This document shows positions 16,333 to 26,262 of a DNA stretch of 64,000 nucleotides, piece by piece. The DNA is from Bacteroidales bacterium UBA3143 (lineage in GTDB: Bacteria > Bacteroidota > Bacteroidia > Bacteroidales > Dysgonomonadaceae), in NCBI GenBank assembly GCA_002364735.1, contig DEZB01000028.1, forward strand, positions 1 to 64,000. The letters run 5' to 3'. The notes beneath the pieces were generated by a model, which was given only the letters and a program-made list of their open reading frames with translations, searched no databases and was not told where the DNA came from. The translations under genes were made by a program, and so were the position numbers. Each line of letters begins with the position of its first letter. Positions within the stretch are counted from its first letter, which is position 1.

Positions 16333-18339
16333 ATGCAAAGTGAAGATGATCTAAGGGGATTGGCAAAGGTGATGGACTTTATGAGGGCGATTAGCATCAT
16401 GCTTGTGCTTATCCATATTTATTGGTATTGCCATGCTTATTTTGTTAGTATGAATTACACTGTTTCTGTAGTAAATAAAATACTGCTTAACTTTCAGGAT
16501 AATACAGGACTGTTTAATCACATAATAATAACAAAGTTCTTTTCTGTGCTGTTTTTGGCTTTATCATGTTTAGGAACAAAAGGAGTAAAAAATCAAAAGG
16601 TTACATGGACTAAGATTACCCTGTTTTTGATTTTAGGAATTCTGTTCTTTTTTATCAATTGGTGGATACTTGATTTGAACTTGTCACTTTCCTCAAAAGC
16701 TATTCACTATACCTTTACTATGAGTATTGGTTATCTTTTTTTGCTGCTTTCAGGAGTATGGATTTCACGGTTGATTAAAATTAATTTGATGGATGATGTA
16801 TTCAATATAGAGAATGAATCCTTTATGCAGGAGATGCGGCTTATGGATAATGAATATTCTGTTAATCTTTCTACTTGTTTCTGGTATCGAAAAAAGCAAT
16901 ACAATGGATGGATTAATGTTGTGAATCCTTTTCGGGCTACTATCGTATTGGGTACTCCCGGCAGTGGGAAATCTTACGCTGTAATTAACAACTATATCAA
17001 ACAGCAGATTGAAAAGGGCTTTTCCATGTATATCTACGACTATAAGTTTCCCGATCTTTCGGAGATAGCATATAATCATTTGATGAATCATTCTTATGCT
17101 TACAAAGTAAAGCCTACTTTTTATGTTATTAATTTTGATGATCCTCGCAAAAGCCACCGGTGTAATCCTATTAATCCTTCATTTATGACCGACATATCAG
17201 ATGCTTATGAATCGGCTTACACAATAATGCTGAATCTGAATAGAAGTTGGATTCAGAAACAGGGTGATTTCTTTGTAGAATCACCAATTATACTTTTAGC
17301 TGCAATTATTTGGTTTCTCAAGATTTACGAAAATGGAAAATATTGCACATTTCCTCATGCTATTGAGTTTTTGAATAAGAAGTATGCAGATACCTTTACG
17401 ATTCTAACCTCTTATCCTGAACTTGAAAATTATTTGAGTCCATTTATGGATGCCTGGCAGGGTGGTGCGCAGGACCAATTGCAAGGACAGATTGCTTCTG
17501 CAAAAATACCGCTTTCACGAATGATAAGTCCTGCCTTATACTGGGTGATGACAGGAGATGATTTTACATTGGATATTAATAATCCTGATGAGCCAAAGGT
17601 TTTAGTTGTAGGTAATAATCCTGACAGACAGAATATTTATTCTGCTGCTCTTGGTTTATATAATAGCCGAATAGTGAGGTTGATCAATAAAAAGGGGAAT
17701 CTAAAGAGCTCTGTTATTATTGATGAACTGCCTACCATATATTTTCGTGGGTTGGATAATCTTATTGCTACAGCCAGAAGCAATAGGGTTGCAGTTTGTT
17801 TGGGTTTTCAGGACTATTCTCAATTGACGCGTGATTATGGTGATAAAGAGAGTAAGGTTATTCAAAATACTGTTGGCAATATTTTTTCAGGGCAGGTAGT
17901 TGGCGAAACAGCAAAAGCTCTTTCTGAACGTTTTGGAAAGATACTGCAGAAACGCCAATCAATGACTATTAATCGACAAGACAAATCTACATCCATAAGC
18001 ACTCAACTGGACAATTTAATCCCTGCAAGTAAGATTGCTAATCTATCTCAAGGTATGTTTGTAGGAGCGGTGACTGATAATTTTGAGGAGCGCATTGATC
18101 AAAAAATATTTCATGCTCAGATTGTAGTTGATAATGATAGGGTAAAAAGAGAGACATCAAGATATGAACCTATACCAGAGATTATTAATTTTAGTGATGC
18201 TGACGGAAAAGATATTATGAAAGAACAGATTCAGCTTAATTATGATAGAATCAAACAGGATATAAGAGATATTGTAAGTAGTGAGATGGAACGAATTGAG
18301 AATGATCCTGAGTTGGCTCACTTGATTAAAGAAAAATAG
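16333..18339 (+). CDS. mobC: Type IV coupling protein MobC (TraG/VirD4-like)
   Basis: Membrane ATPase that connects the relaxosome to the conjugation channel. It has 668 residues, with three to four N-terminal transmembrane helices (within residues 15-150), then an ATPase domain with Walker A TPGSGKSY at about 207-215 and Walker B SSVIIDELPTIY near 457-468. The last 50 codons (INFSDADGKDIMKEQIQLN onward) have a diverged second copy about 890 bases downstream, on the far side of the abiEi gene. This shows that the present 3' end is a replacement acquired with the insertion. The protein still appears full length. Confidence 0.9.
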   Translation: MQSEDDLRGLAKVMDFMRAISIMLVLIHIYWYCHAYFVSMNYTVSVVNKILLNFQDNTGLFNHIIITKFFSVLFLALSCLGTKGVKNQKVTWTKITLFLILGILFFFINWWILDLNLSLSSKAIHYTFTMSIGYLFLLLSGVWISRLIKINLMDDVFNIENESFMQEMRLMDNEYSVNLSTCFWYRKKQYNGWINVVNPFRATIVLGTPGSGKSYAVINNYIKQQIEKGFSMYIYDYKFPDLSEIAYNHLMNHSYAYKVKPTFYVINFDDPRKSHRCNPINPSFMTDISDAYESAYTIMLNLNRSWIQKQGDFFVESPIILLAAIIWFLKIYENGKYCTFPHAIEFLNKKYADTFTILTSYPELENYLSPFMDAWQGGAQDQLQGQIASAKIPLSRMISPALYWVMTGDDFTLDINNPDEPKVLVVGNNPDRQNIYSAALGLYNSRIVRLINKKGNLKSSVIIDELPTIYFRGLDNLIATARSNRVAVCLGFQDYSQLTRDYGDKESKVIQNTVGNIFSGQVVGETAKALSERFGKILQKRQSMTINRQDKSTSISTQLDNLIPASKIANLSQGMFVGAVTDNFEERIDQKIFHAQIVVDNDRVKRETSRYEPIPEIINFSDADGKDIMKEQIQLNYDRIKQDIRDIVSSEMERIENDPELAHLIKEK

Positions 18340-18416
18340 AACTTTTTAGGCAATGGCTTGCTACTACTTTTGAGATTTAAAGAAGTTCTAAATAATGCAA
18401 CCTGCTTTTATACATC

Positions 18417-19184
18417 TCATTCATGTTCATATAGTTCTTTTGGTACTGTTATTAAGTATTCTGATACATACACACCATTTTCTACTAACACTCTTTTCCC
18501 AGCACCTATATCTATTTTACTGACATCTAATTTATCAAACCAAGTGTGCCCTGCCTTTTGTGCCATATATAGAAACAATCGCTTTACTTTATTATTGGCT
18601 AAGTTCTCTAATAGTAATTGTAGAATATCAGCTCTCATAGTGTTAAGCTGTTCCATTATATAAAATAGATCCATATAATCATATCTATTTGGAGCTAGAA
18701 GTAAACATTCAAGAAATGCCTGTTCGGGTACAGAAGCTAGTATGTCAAAACCATTTATTTTTTTAGTGGTAAACTCTGTCTTTTGAAATACCTTTGTAGT
18801 GAAGAACTCTAGATTATATTCAAAATGATTTTCTTTCATCCAAGCAGGAGTTTTCTCATTTGTTGGATATCCTATTATCAATGAGGGTTTTCCCATTGGT
18901 ATATAGTGATTGAATCCAAACAGCTCTAACGCTGAGTGAGCAGCAACATATACATTTTTCTCTTCTTGGGCATTATAGCTTGATATAGCCCCCCAAGTAG
19001 ATACTTTGTCGCCAGTTCGATACATAACCCCTTTGGCCAGCGATGAAAACCATCCTGACTTACGATATTTTTGCATTAACTGATTAGAATATTCATTTCT
19101 ATTCAGCCAGGAAGAAAAGAAAAGACTTCCAGGACTCCAGTATTTTAAAAGATGGTTTAATTTATTTCTGTTATTTATACTCAT
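18417..19184 (-). CDS. AbiEi-family antitoxin, orphan
   Basis: A 255-residue protein from the start MSINNRNKLNHLLKYW; the open frame extends 33 codons further upstream but that part looks random. It matches type IV toxin-antitoxin AbiEi antitoxins: an N-terminal winged-helix region (SGWFSSLAKGVMYRTGDKVSTWGAI) followed by a C-terminal domain with FDILASVPEQAFLECL and an AGHTWFDKLDVSKID segment. AbiEi represses its operon and neutralises an AbiEii nucleotidyltransferase toxin, but no AbiEii gene lies beside it. It runs antisense to the mob genes, inserted between a functional mobC end and a leftover mobC end. It may act alone as a regulator, or against a toxin elsewhere. Confidence 0.78.
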   Translation of the reverse strand: MSINNRNKLNHLLKYWSPGSLFFSSWLNRNEYSNQLMQKYRKSGWFSSLAKGVMYRTGDKVSTWGAISSYNAQEEKNVYVAAHSALELFGFNHYIPMGKPSLIIGYPTNEKTPAWMKENHFEYNLEFFTTKVFQKTEFTTKKINGFDILASVPEQAFLECLLLAPNRYDYMDLFYIMEQLNTMRADILQLLLENLANNKVKRLFLYMAQKAGHTWFDKLDVSKIDIGAGKRVLVENGVYVSEYLITVPKELYEHE

Positions 19185-19232
19185 ACTATACAACTGGTCT
19201 TTTTTATGAACTGCAAAGATATAGTCGTCGTT

Positions 19233-19397
19233 GTGATAATTGATTTCCGTAATACAGATGGCAACGATCTGATGAAAGAACAAATCCAGCTTAACTATGA
19301 TAGAATTAAACAGGATGTGAAAGAAATAGTTAGTAGCGAAATGGAGCGGATTAAGAATGATTCAAATTTAAAGCATTTGGTGAAAGAAGATGGATAG
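19233..19397 (+). pseudogene. Remnant of the original mobC 3' end
   Basis: Encodes about 53 residues (IIDFRNTDGNDLMKEQIQLN ... KHLVKEDG) that align without gaps to the last residues of intact MobC (IINFSDADGKDIMKEQIQLN ... AHLIKEK), roughly 70 percent identical by eye. The DNA has diverged well beyond a recent duplication. It marks where mobC ended before the abiEi segment arrived. The stop codon overlaps the start of the small gene that follows. Confidence 0.8.
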
Positions 19398-19584
19398 AAG
19401 AAACAAAAAAGACTACCCTCCATTTGCACCCCTAAATGATCCTAATATCAACATGATGGATGAGAAAATAACAACTACAACCACCCATTTTACCACACCA
19501 AAGCTTATTTTCAATATTTTGAAAATAGTCTTGAAAATAAAATTAAATATGACCTTTAATGTGTTCATAAGCATCTGGTTTTAA
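19390..19584 (+). CDS. Small hypothetical protein (64 aa)
   Basis: Starts inside the last codons of the mobC remnant (the ATG overlaps the TAG), the arrangement of a gene once coupled to the original mobC. The first 35 residues are polar with a proline-rich segment (DYPPFAPLNDPN); the C-terminal part is hydrophobic (KLIFNILKIVLKIKLNMTFN) and could be a membrane helix. Not recognised. After the abiEi insertion it would be cut off from mobC transcription unless a new promoter is used. Confidence 0.4.
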   Translation: MDRRNKKDYPPFAPLNDPNINMMDEKITTTTTHFTTPKLIFNILKIVLKIKLNMTFNVFISIWF

Positions 19585-19769
19585 ACTTTAAGCATAGTTG
19601 CTAAAGTTGAATGTTTTCACTACAAATATAATTTATGTTTGGGATTAAAACAAGCATTTTGAGCTTGAATTTTTCATAAAAGTTGAACTTGTTGATAAGT
19701 CATCTTAAGACGAATGAAGTCATCATATGTCACCAAGTGAGTGAGTCATATCCAATTGTTGTTTAAATA

Positions 19770-19777
19770 CATACCTT
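19770..19777 (+). promoter_or_regulatory. Bacteroidetes -7 promoter element
   Basis: TACCTTTG fits the TAnnTTTG consensus and lies 40 bases before the DUF4099/DUF3945 gene. No good -33 element at the right spacing. Confidence 0.35.
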
Positions 19778-19817
19778 TGAATTGAGAGTCAAATATTAAC
19801 TATATAAAATTAAAACA

Positions 19818-21302
19818 ATGGATGTAGAAGTAGATAATAAAAAGAAGGTCGAAAAGCAAAAACAAGATGTACTTTTAGCTTTTGACAAAGAGAAGAAAAC
19901 GGTTGCTGCTGTAAAGGGTGTGGATGATAAAGGTGAATTGCAAACTATACCTGCTAAACGCACACAAAATAATGAATTTTTAAAGCTTGATCGCAATGGA
20001 GATGTTCTTAGCAATTTTTTGAGCAACTTCAATAGTCAATTGAAAGATCCAACACGATTTAATTTTTTCAAAGTAGATGCAGATAAAGTTGAAGAATCTG
20101 CAAAAGTGATTAAAAATCATTTGAAGACTCCAACGGAAGCTTCAAAAGCAAAGATTGATAAAATGCGGGTGGATATTGAAACTTCTGCTCCAAAGAAAAA
20201 AAACTCTACAGAATCTGATAATCAGATATATGCTAATGCGGACGATTACTTTGTTAATCCCAATAAAATTGATTGGGAATCTTTGAAAAGCTTTGGAATA
20301 TCAAGAGAGCAACTTGAAAGGTCTACTGCTTTTGAATCAATGCTGAGAGGATATAAATCTCCTAACACATTTCCAATTGAAGCGAAAATGAGCAATGTTA
20401 CAATTAAAACGGATGCTCGTATTTCATTTCGACCAGACACTGATGGTAATGTCATTCTTGCCATTCATGGCATAAGGAAACAACCGGAGCTTAATCGTTC
20501 TTATTTTGGTCACGAGTTTACAAAAGAGGATAAAGAAAATCTGCTTAAAACGGGTAATATGGGACGGAAAGTTGATATTAAAAACTATTTCACAGGAGAA
20601 ACTATTCCTTCTTTCATCAGTATTGATAAACTGACCAATGAATTGGTTTCAATGAAAGCTGACAAACTTTCATTTCCTGACAAAATCAGTGGTGTGGATC
20701 TTAATGAAAAACAAAAAAGCGATTTAAAAGATGGGAAGGCAGTGTGGGTCGAAAATATGATTTCAGCCAAAAATACTCCCTATTCAGCTTTTCTTCAAAT
20801 AAATGCAGATAAGCGTAATCTTGAATTTATTTTTCCAGAAAATAATCAAAATCAAATTAGAAATCAAAATGAAAAGCAATCCCATGAATCAGGAGTGCGT
20901 ATACCTAAAGCACTTGCAGGAGTTGATTTAACTGAAAAGCAGCAAAATGATCTAAAATCAGACAAAACCATTTATGTGAAAGGATTGAAAGATAAAGCCG
21001 GACAAGAATATAATGCATACATTAAAGTAAACCCAGAAGAAAATAAACTTGATTTCTTTAGATTCAATCCTGATAAGGCGAAAGCAAAAGCTAAAGAGGT
21101 CACTCCTGCCAATGAGCATAAAACTCAGGTAGCAGTGAATTCTGAAGGTAAAACGAATGAAGCAACTAACAAGGTTGATGTTCCTTTAAAGAAAGGTCAA
21201 TTAAATCCAACGGATGCTCAATCTGAAAAGCAGCAGAAAAAAGAAACTAAAGCAAGTAATCAGTCAGAATCTCCAAAGAAAAGGAAGGGTCGAAAGGTGT
21301 AA
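19818..21302 (+). CDS. DUF4099/DUF3945-domain protein of the conjugative element
   Basis: A 494-residue hydrophilic protein commonly found after mobC in Bacteroidetes elements. The N-terminus (FDKEKKTVAAVKGVDDKGEL) is shared by the family. A DUF4099-like domain lies near residues 140-210 (NPNKIDWESLKSFGISREQLE) and two DUF3945-like repeats near 290-335 and 365-410 (GVDLNEKQKSDLKDGK and GVDLTEKQQNDLKSDK). The tail is lysine-rich and disordered. The biochemical role is unknown; its steady presence with topB/mob genes suggests DNA processing during transfer. It marks the last backbone gene before the cargo. Confidence 0.82.
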   Translation: MDVEVDNKKKVEKQKQDVLLAFDKEKKTVAAVKGVDDKGELQTIPAKRTQNNEFLKLDRNGDVLSNFLSNFNSQLKDPTRFNFFKVDADKVEESAKVIKNHLKTPTEASKAKIDKMRVDIETSAPKKKNSTESDNQIYANADDYFVNPNKIDWESLKSFGISREQLERSTAFESMLRGYKSPNTFPIEAKMSNVTIKTDARISFRPDTDGNVILAIHGIRKQPELNRSYFGHEFTKEDKENLLKTGNMGRKVDIKNYFTGETIPSFISIDKLTNELVSMKADKLSFPDKISGVDLNEKQKSDLKDGKAVWVENMISAKNTPYSAFLQINADKRNLEFIFPENNQNQIRNQNEKQSHESGVRIPKALAGVDLTEKQQNDLKSDKTIYVKGLKDKAGQEYNAYIKVNPEENKLDFFRFNPDKAKAKAKEVTPANEHKTQVAVNSEGKTNEATNKVDVPLKKGQLNPTDAQSEKQQKKETKASNQSESPKKRKGRKV

Positions 21303-21762
21303 GTTTAAAAGTAATCATAAAATGAAAGTTTAAAATCTAATATGACACATGAGGATGTGTTGTGTCGGATTATTTTATGGATGTTTTTGTCCTAGCGTCA
21401 TACAGATTACTGTAGAGCATAATTAAATCACTTAACCCATGTCTGTTATTTCCGATTTTTAATACTATTTCAATGCCTATTTTATTTTAATCGCTTGTTT
21501 TAATTGTGTATTTATTGTTGTTAAAGGTCTGGTGTATGAGCAGTAGCGGATTTCAAACCACTAAACTGTCAGATAGCATCGACCTTTTATCTATAATTTC
21601 ATATTTCAAAATAGCACTGAACCCGCTATTGCTTATACACAATGTTGTATGCCCGTGCTTTTCCATTTCTTTTCTGTCAGTGTTGGAGCAGCCATACTCT
21701 TTGGCAAGTTTTGGTTTGTGCGGCTGTATTGAGCCACTTGCCAATGTGTATGGATGCTAGTG
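21303..21762. other. Cassette-like structured region downstream of the Avs-like gene
   Basis: No gene. At 21690-21755 there is an extended inverted repeat: CCATAC..TTGGCAAGT on the left and ACTTGCCAA..GTATGG on the right, with a GC-containing loop. Next to it at about 21640-21660 is CACAATGTTGTATGCCCGTGC. Together these resemble the structured repeats that bound mobile single-gene cassettes in Bacteroidota. The matching structure lies beyond the other end of the Avs-like gene. Confidence 0.5.
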
Positions 21763-24700
21763 TTAGGTTTTCTTAGTATTAAGAATTCCATTCAATTCTT
21801 CATTTTCAAAATAATAAGCACCGCTAATTTCTAATCTTCCGTGATACTCAGTTCCGAATGATCGACCGCCAATTATTTGCTTTTCTCCTAGTATTGTCCA
21901 AACAACCTTTAATTTGTTCTCATTTAGAAACTTTAAAAAAGAACTTTTCCGAACAAGCAGATAAGATTTCGAATCATGATAAACATTTGGTGCAAAACAC
22001 TGAACTATTTCTGAATTGTCTATAAATTCTCCCTCTCTTTGGCTGTATTTTAAATCCAGACCTTTATGAATAACAGTACTTGGTTTTAAAAAGCTAATAG
22101 TTTCCTCTTTCGATTTGTCAAATTCTTCTTCCCATAAAAAGCCTTGTGCAGTTACATTAACTTCTGCTACATACTTTCCAGATTCTTTGTCGTGAACTGC
22201 TGTCCATTCAGCTCCTCCATAATATTCAGTCATAAAATAGTCCTGAGCTGGGGACCAATAATATTCTCTACTGAACATTTCATATCTATCACCACTTTCA
22301 GGCATCCAACGACCCATGAATTCCTGTTCAACAGCCCAATCTTTAAATGTAGTGAATTCATCATTTTTAACTAGGTAACTTCTAATATGACACCAAAGCT
22401 CTTTGTGTGGTTGATCCCATTTTTCTTCACCAATTTTTTTTGGTTCTGACCAAGAGGGGTAACCTTCCAAGACCAACCATTCATCACCCTTATCATCTTT
22501 TACTTGGATGATCTCTGTCATTTTAGGTAATACACTTGAATCATTTGCCCAACTTTCGTTTGTACAATCCCAATTAAATATTTTGCCGTTAACCCACCAG
22601 AAATCTTGAGGCTGTTCATCATCATAACTTCCAGTTTCACGAATCAACAAAGTTGGATCAATGTCTCGAACATAAGGATCCCATGTTCCTTGATAAGGTT
22701 TTTCTTTTTTCTCTCCCCATCTTTCTTGTTTTATGAAATTATCAGATAACAATGCCATGTATTCATAGTAAGCTATCCATTGATATTTCTTCCCTATTCG
22801 TTCATTAGAGGAAGCACTTCTACTTCTAGAATGATTTTCTTTATCAAAGGAAAGATGTAATTCTGGATTCCATCCAAGCTCTATAACTTTTGAAAAGATT
22901 AATCTTTGAGCAACTCTTAAATCAAAATACTCTCCGGTATTTATAATTTTATGATTGTGATCTAAAAATGGCTCTACTTCCTTCACATATTCTGACAATA
23001 ATTCAGTTGACAATGATTTTTTAAAGTCATCTTTTATTTGGATCAATTCTTCTTCATTTTTTCTGCCTACTGCCGTCTTAAAATTAATTATGCTATCTCC
23101 TATATTTATACTTTCATCAGATTCTTCAGTTATTATTGGGTCAAGGCTATTCAATAATTCTAATTGTTCAGGATTCAATTTATTCTTGAAATCTTTAAAG
23201 ACCTGTTTTCTATCGACTGGAGTTTCACCTTTTTTACAACCCGACCACTCTGAGGAACCACTATTAGTTCCTATTGTATACCTTGCAAAGTCTTCAAATC
23301 CCATTACTGAGTGCCAAATATCCCAGTATTTATCATTATCAAATTTTTCCTCCATTTCTTCACGAGAAGGAATCTCTTCTGGCCAAATACTCTGATATGG
23401 TGGTCGAACCATTGATAGTTCGAAGCTTAATTCTATACCAAGATAATGTGCATATTCAATTACTCCTCTTGCGTAATCCCTTAATAGTATGTGTGGAATT
23501 ACAGATGTAGGATCGCTAAATACAGTTTTAAAAATATATTCACTTAGTTCTTTTATTTTCTCCCTTTGACCTGTTCTTAATACACATCCGTAAGCAACAG
23601 CAAATAGACGTTCATATACATAAGGGGCATTAACTCCTTCAAACATTTTCAGGAGTTCTAACAATACATTAAGCCTATTTTGCAATAAACAAACCAGTGA
23701 TTTTGTGGAACAATCTCTAAGTTTTCTATTGGTAGAAGTGTGAAACCATGCCAATGCGATGCTAGAAAGTAAAACTGATTCATCGGAGATGTGGGATTTG
23801 TTTGTTTCACTCCATGCCCAATCTATAAGCCGTTTTACTGATGATTCATCATCATATTTGTATTTGAGTAATTGAGTCCAATCTGCATCTCTCTCAGCAA
23901 GAGAGAATTGTATTAAGTGATTATGTAGAAAATGGGCATTAAAGAAATGGTTTGGAATTCCTGTAACCGAAAGAATAATCTCCCAGAAATAATCACTTGT
24001 ACCTTGGTAGGCTAACACATGTTCATTAACATAATTTATCGACTCTTTATTGATGGTTTCAACCTTTCTCCAAAGTAGGCTTTCAACAAAAGACTCTACA
24101 ACTGGATATTTATCTTTAAGATCAGGAATAAGGTTGTAAAATTCATAACCTTTGATTTCAGGAATCTGAATTGATAAAGCCTCAATTAGTCCTTTATATC
24201 TATAGATTGCGTTTTCATTTTCCATATATTTATAGAGTTTTCCATCTTCTTTGATTTCATTTTCTAATTCAGGATAATGTTCAAGCAAATATTGAACAGT
24301 TAAATGGTCTTCAAACCGCTCGTAGGCTAAATAAACTCCTTCTTCATAATCATCCGCTTCTTTCCAAAAGAGGTTCTTTGATAATACACCTTCTGTAATT
24401 AATTCATCTATAAATTCTTTTTTGTCAATAAAACTTGAAATGGATTCATTAACAACTTGATAAGCTAATTCATATGGTATATATCTAAGTTGATTGTCAA
24501 CTTTGTATTTTATTAAAGCATAGATGGATTTTTGTACTAGGTTTAAACTATCTGAGTATCCAACTCGTTTTGGTTTTGATAATGCAATATTTACGTTTTT
24601 GACAAAAAAGTTAATGATAGAGGAGATGCCTTGAAGACCATCAGGAATACGGGTTAATCCAGCTTTGTTTATTCCTTCACAGAATAGCTTTAAGAATAGT

Positions 24701-26262
24701 GGATTTTGAAACTCCGGATGCAACAATGGTACATTAGGCAGTTCAATTTTATAATTATCAAAAAACAACTTACTTGCTTCATATTCAATATTCCTAAATC
24801 CATAATGGTGATGTTCTATTATGCAAAAGCTAGATATTTCATCTTTGGGAAAAATTAAATTCTTGTAAGAAGTTCTTATGGTCAATACAAGACCAAGCCA
24901 TTCATGTTTCTTTATCTCGTTAATGAAGCTTTTTACAAACTCATTCCAGAAGTAGTTGCCTTTTCCCTCATTGATTGCATCAATAAAAAGAACTATTCTC
25001 TTTCCTGACTCTTCAGCTCTTTGATTTAATTTTCTAAGAAAATCATCAGATTTAGAGTTGATTTGGAGTCTTTTAAAAATTTGAGTCCAGGGATCTTCTT
25101 CTGTAACAAAATGCTGACCTAGAACAAAAACACTTTCATATTCTTTATTTATTCTTCTTGAAACTATGTCTCCAATCAAATGAGATTTTCCGATACCAGC
25201 TTCACCATCTAGTAATAAAAAAGGGTTATTCGCAAGTTTAAATGATGAGCTATGAATGAAATTTTGAAAAGTAGAAACCTCGTGCTCAAATTCTCTAATA
25301 TTTCTTAATTCAGTACCGTGTTTATGATAATATTGATAATCATTTTTTTCTTTTTGTACCTTACGTTCTTCCGTTAAATAGTTGTTATAAACATCTTGAA
25401 CAGAACTTTGAGACTTTTTAAATAAGTCTTCAAAATTATTTAATGGTATTGAAGTAGTTCCTAAGAAATCAGTTTTATGAAACAAAGTCTGTAATTCATC
25501 AAAGGTGTTTTCTAAACTCTCAAGACTTTCTTTTACTTCAGGTTGATTCTTTAAAACCTTTTTCCCTTTTATAAGAAATTGATCAAATTGCTTTGTTACT
25601 TTTCTTTTAAATTCTTCAGTTCTTCCTAGGCCTTCGAATATTTCAGATACTTCAAGTTTTACATTTAGCTCAGGAGTATACCTTTTTCCAAGATCATCAA
25701 TTGATAATTCACATTGCTTATTGAACCAATATTGATCAGGTTGATATATCGTTTGGGAGTGAAGAGTTTGAACAATTGAACTTATTGTGTCAATTTTTCT
25801 TTCTATCCTACCAAGACTTTCACCTAAATCAAAGATTTTGGTCTTGTAATTTTCTTCAATAAATAACTCCTTCAGTTTATTGTCATTGTTAATCTTTTCT
25901 GTGAAAATCCCATAAAATACTTCCAATTCTCTAGTGCTAGGGATCAAAATATTGGAGTTATTTTTCAATAATTCAATAACAGAACTATAATCGGTTTGGG
26001 AATTATTGAATAGAATATACTTGTTTAATTCATCAAATAAAATTTGGGAATGATAAAAATGGAACTTGGTATGTGTACTTTCAATCTGTTTCTTTGTCTC
26101 AAATTCATCAATTGTCTCATATATTATTTCAACGAGTTTACTTTGGTAACTTTTTGTTGGAAAAAAAAACCTTTTAAGCCTTCCATAACCCTCATCCGAC
26201 AGAAATTGATCAACAAATTTGAGAGATACGTAAGTTATTATCGTTATTGATACTGGCTCCAT
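21763..26262 (-). CDS. Avs-like STAND NTPase, putative antiphage protein
   Basis: A 1499-residue protein of STAND/NACHT architecture. The P-loop GEAGIGKSHL is at about residues 350-360 and the Walker B segment IVLFIDAINEG near 418-428, followed by the NACHT-type sensor region (LVLTIRTSYKN). Residues 1-330 form an N-terminal helical domain with no recognised nuclease, TIR or SIR2 motif. Residues about 600-1000 are helical repeats, and the C-terminal 400 residues are rich in tryptophan and tyrosine. Avs proteins (AVAST) of similar size sense phage terminase or portal proteins through the C-terminal part and fire an N-terminal effector; this is the best analogy, not proof. Single gene, opposite strand to the backbone, bounded by cassette-like repeats. 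Confidence 0.62.
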   Translation of the reverse strand: MEPVSITIITYVSLKFVDQFLSDEGYGRLKRFFFPTKSYQSKLVEIIYETIDEFETKKQIESTHTKFHFYHSQILFDELNKYILFNNSQTDYSSVIELLKNNSNILIPSTRELEVFYGIFTEKINNDNKLKELFIEENYKTKIFDLGESLGRIERKIDTISSIVQTLHSQTIYQPDQYWFNKQCELSIDDLGKRYTPELNVKLEVSEIFEGLGRTEEFKRKVTKQFDQFLIKGKKVLKNQPEVKESLESLENTFDELQTLFHKTDFLGTTSIPLNNFEDLFKKSQSSVQDVYNNYLTEERKVQKEKNDYQYYHKHGTELRNIREFEHEVSTFQNFIHSSSFKLANNPFLLLDGEAGIGKSHLIGDIVSRRINKEYESVFVLGQHFVTEEDPWTQIFKRLQINSKSDDFLRKLNQRAEESGKRIVLFIDAINEGKGNYFWNEFVKSFINEIKKHEWLGLVLTIRTSYKNLIFPKDEISSFCIIEHHHYGFRNIEYEASKLFFDNYKIELPNVPLLHPEFQNPLFLKLFCEGINKAGLTRIPDGLQGISSIINFFVKNVNIALSKPKRVGYSDSLNLVQKSIYALIKYKVDNQLRYIPYELAYQVVNESISSFIDKKEFIDELITEGVLSKNLFWKEADDYEEGVYLAYERFEDHLTVQYLLEHYPELENEIKEDGKLYKYMENENAIYRYKGLIEALSIQIPEIKGYEFYNLIPDLKDKYPVVESFVESLLWRKVETINKESINYVNEHVLAYQGTSDYFWEIILSVTGIPNHFFNAHFLHNHLIQFSLAERDADWTQLLKYKYDDESSVKRLIDWAWSETNKSHISDESVLLSSIALAWFHTSTNRKLRDCSTKSLVCLLQNRLNVLLELLKMFEGVNAPYVYERLFAVAYGCVLRTGQREKIKELSEYIFKTVFSDPTSVIPHILLRDYARGVIEYAHYLGIELSFELSMVRPPYQSIWPEEIPSREEMEEKFDNDKYWDIWHSVMGFEDFARYTIGTNSGSSEWSGCKKGETPVDRKQVFKDFKNKLNPEQLELLNSLDPIITEESDESINIGDSIINFKTAVGRKNEEELIQIKDDFKKSLSTELLSEYVKEVEPFLDHNHKIINTGEYFDLRVAQRLIFSKVIELGWNPELHLSFDKENHSRSRSASSNERIGKKYQWIAYYEYMALLSDNFIKQERWGEKKEKPYQGTWDPYVRDIDPTLLIRETGSYDDEQPQDFWWVNGKIFNWDCTNESWANDSSVLPKMTEIIQVKDDKGDEWLVLEGYPSWSEPKKIGEEKWDQPHKELWCHIRSYLVKNDEFTTFKDWAVEQEFMGRWMPESGDRYEMFSREYYWSPAQDYFMTEYYGGAEWTAVHDKESGKYVAEVNVTAQGFLWEEEFDKSKEETISFLKPSTVIHKGLDLKYSQREGEFIDNSEIVQCFAPNVYHDSKSYLLVRKSSFLKFLNENKLKVVWTILGEKQIIGGRSFGTEYHGRLEISGAYYFENEELNGILNTKKT

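Noticed and set aside
18340..18416. AbiEii toxin gene next to abiEi
   Set aside because: Only 77 bases separate abiEi from mobC and nothing beyond its start encodes a nucleotidyltransferase; the antitoxin is an orphan.
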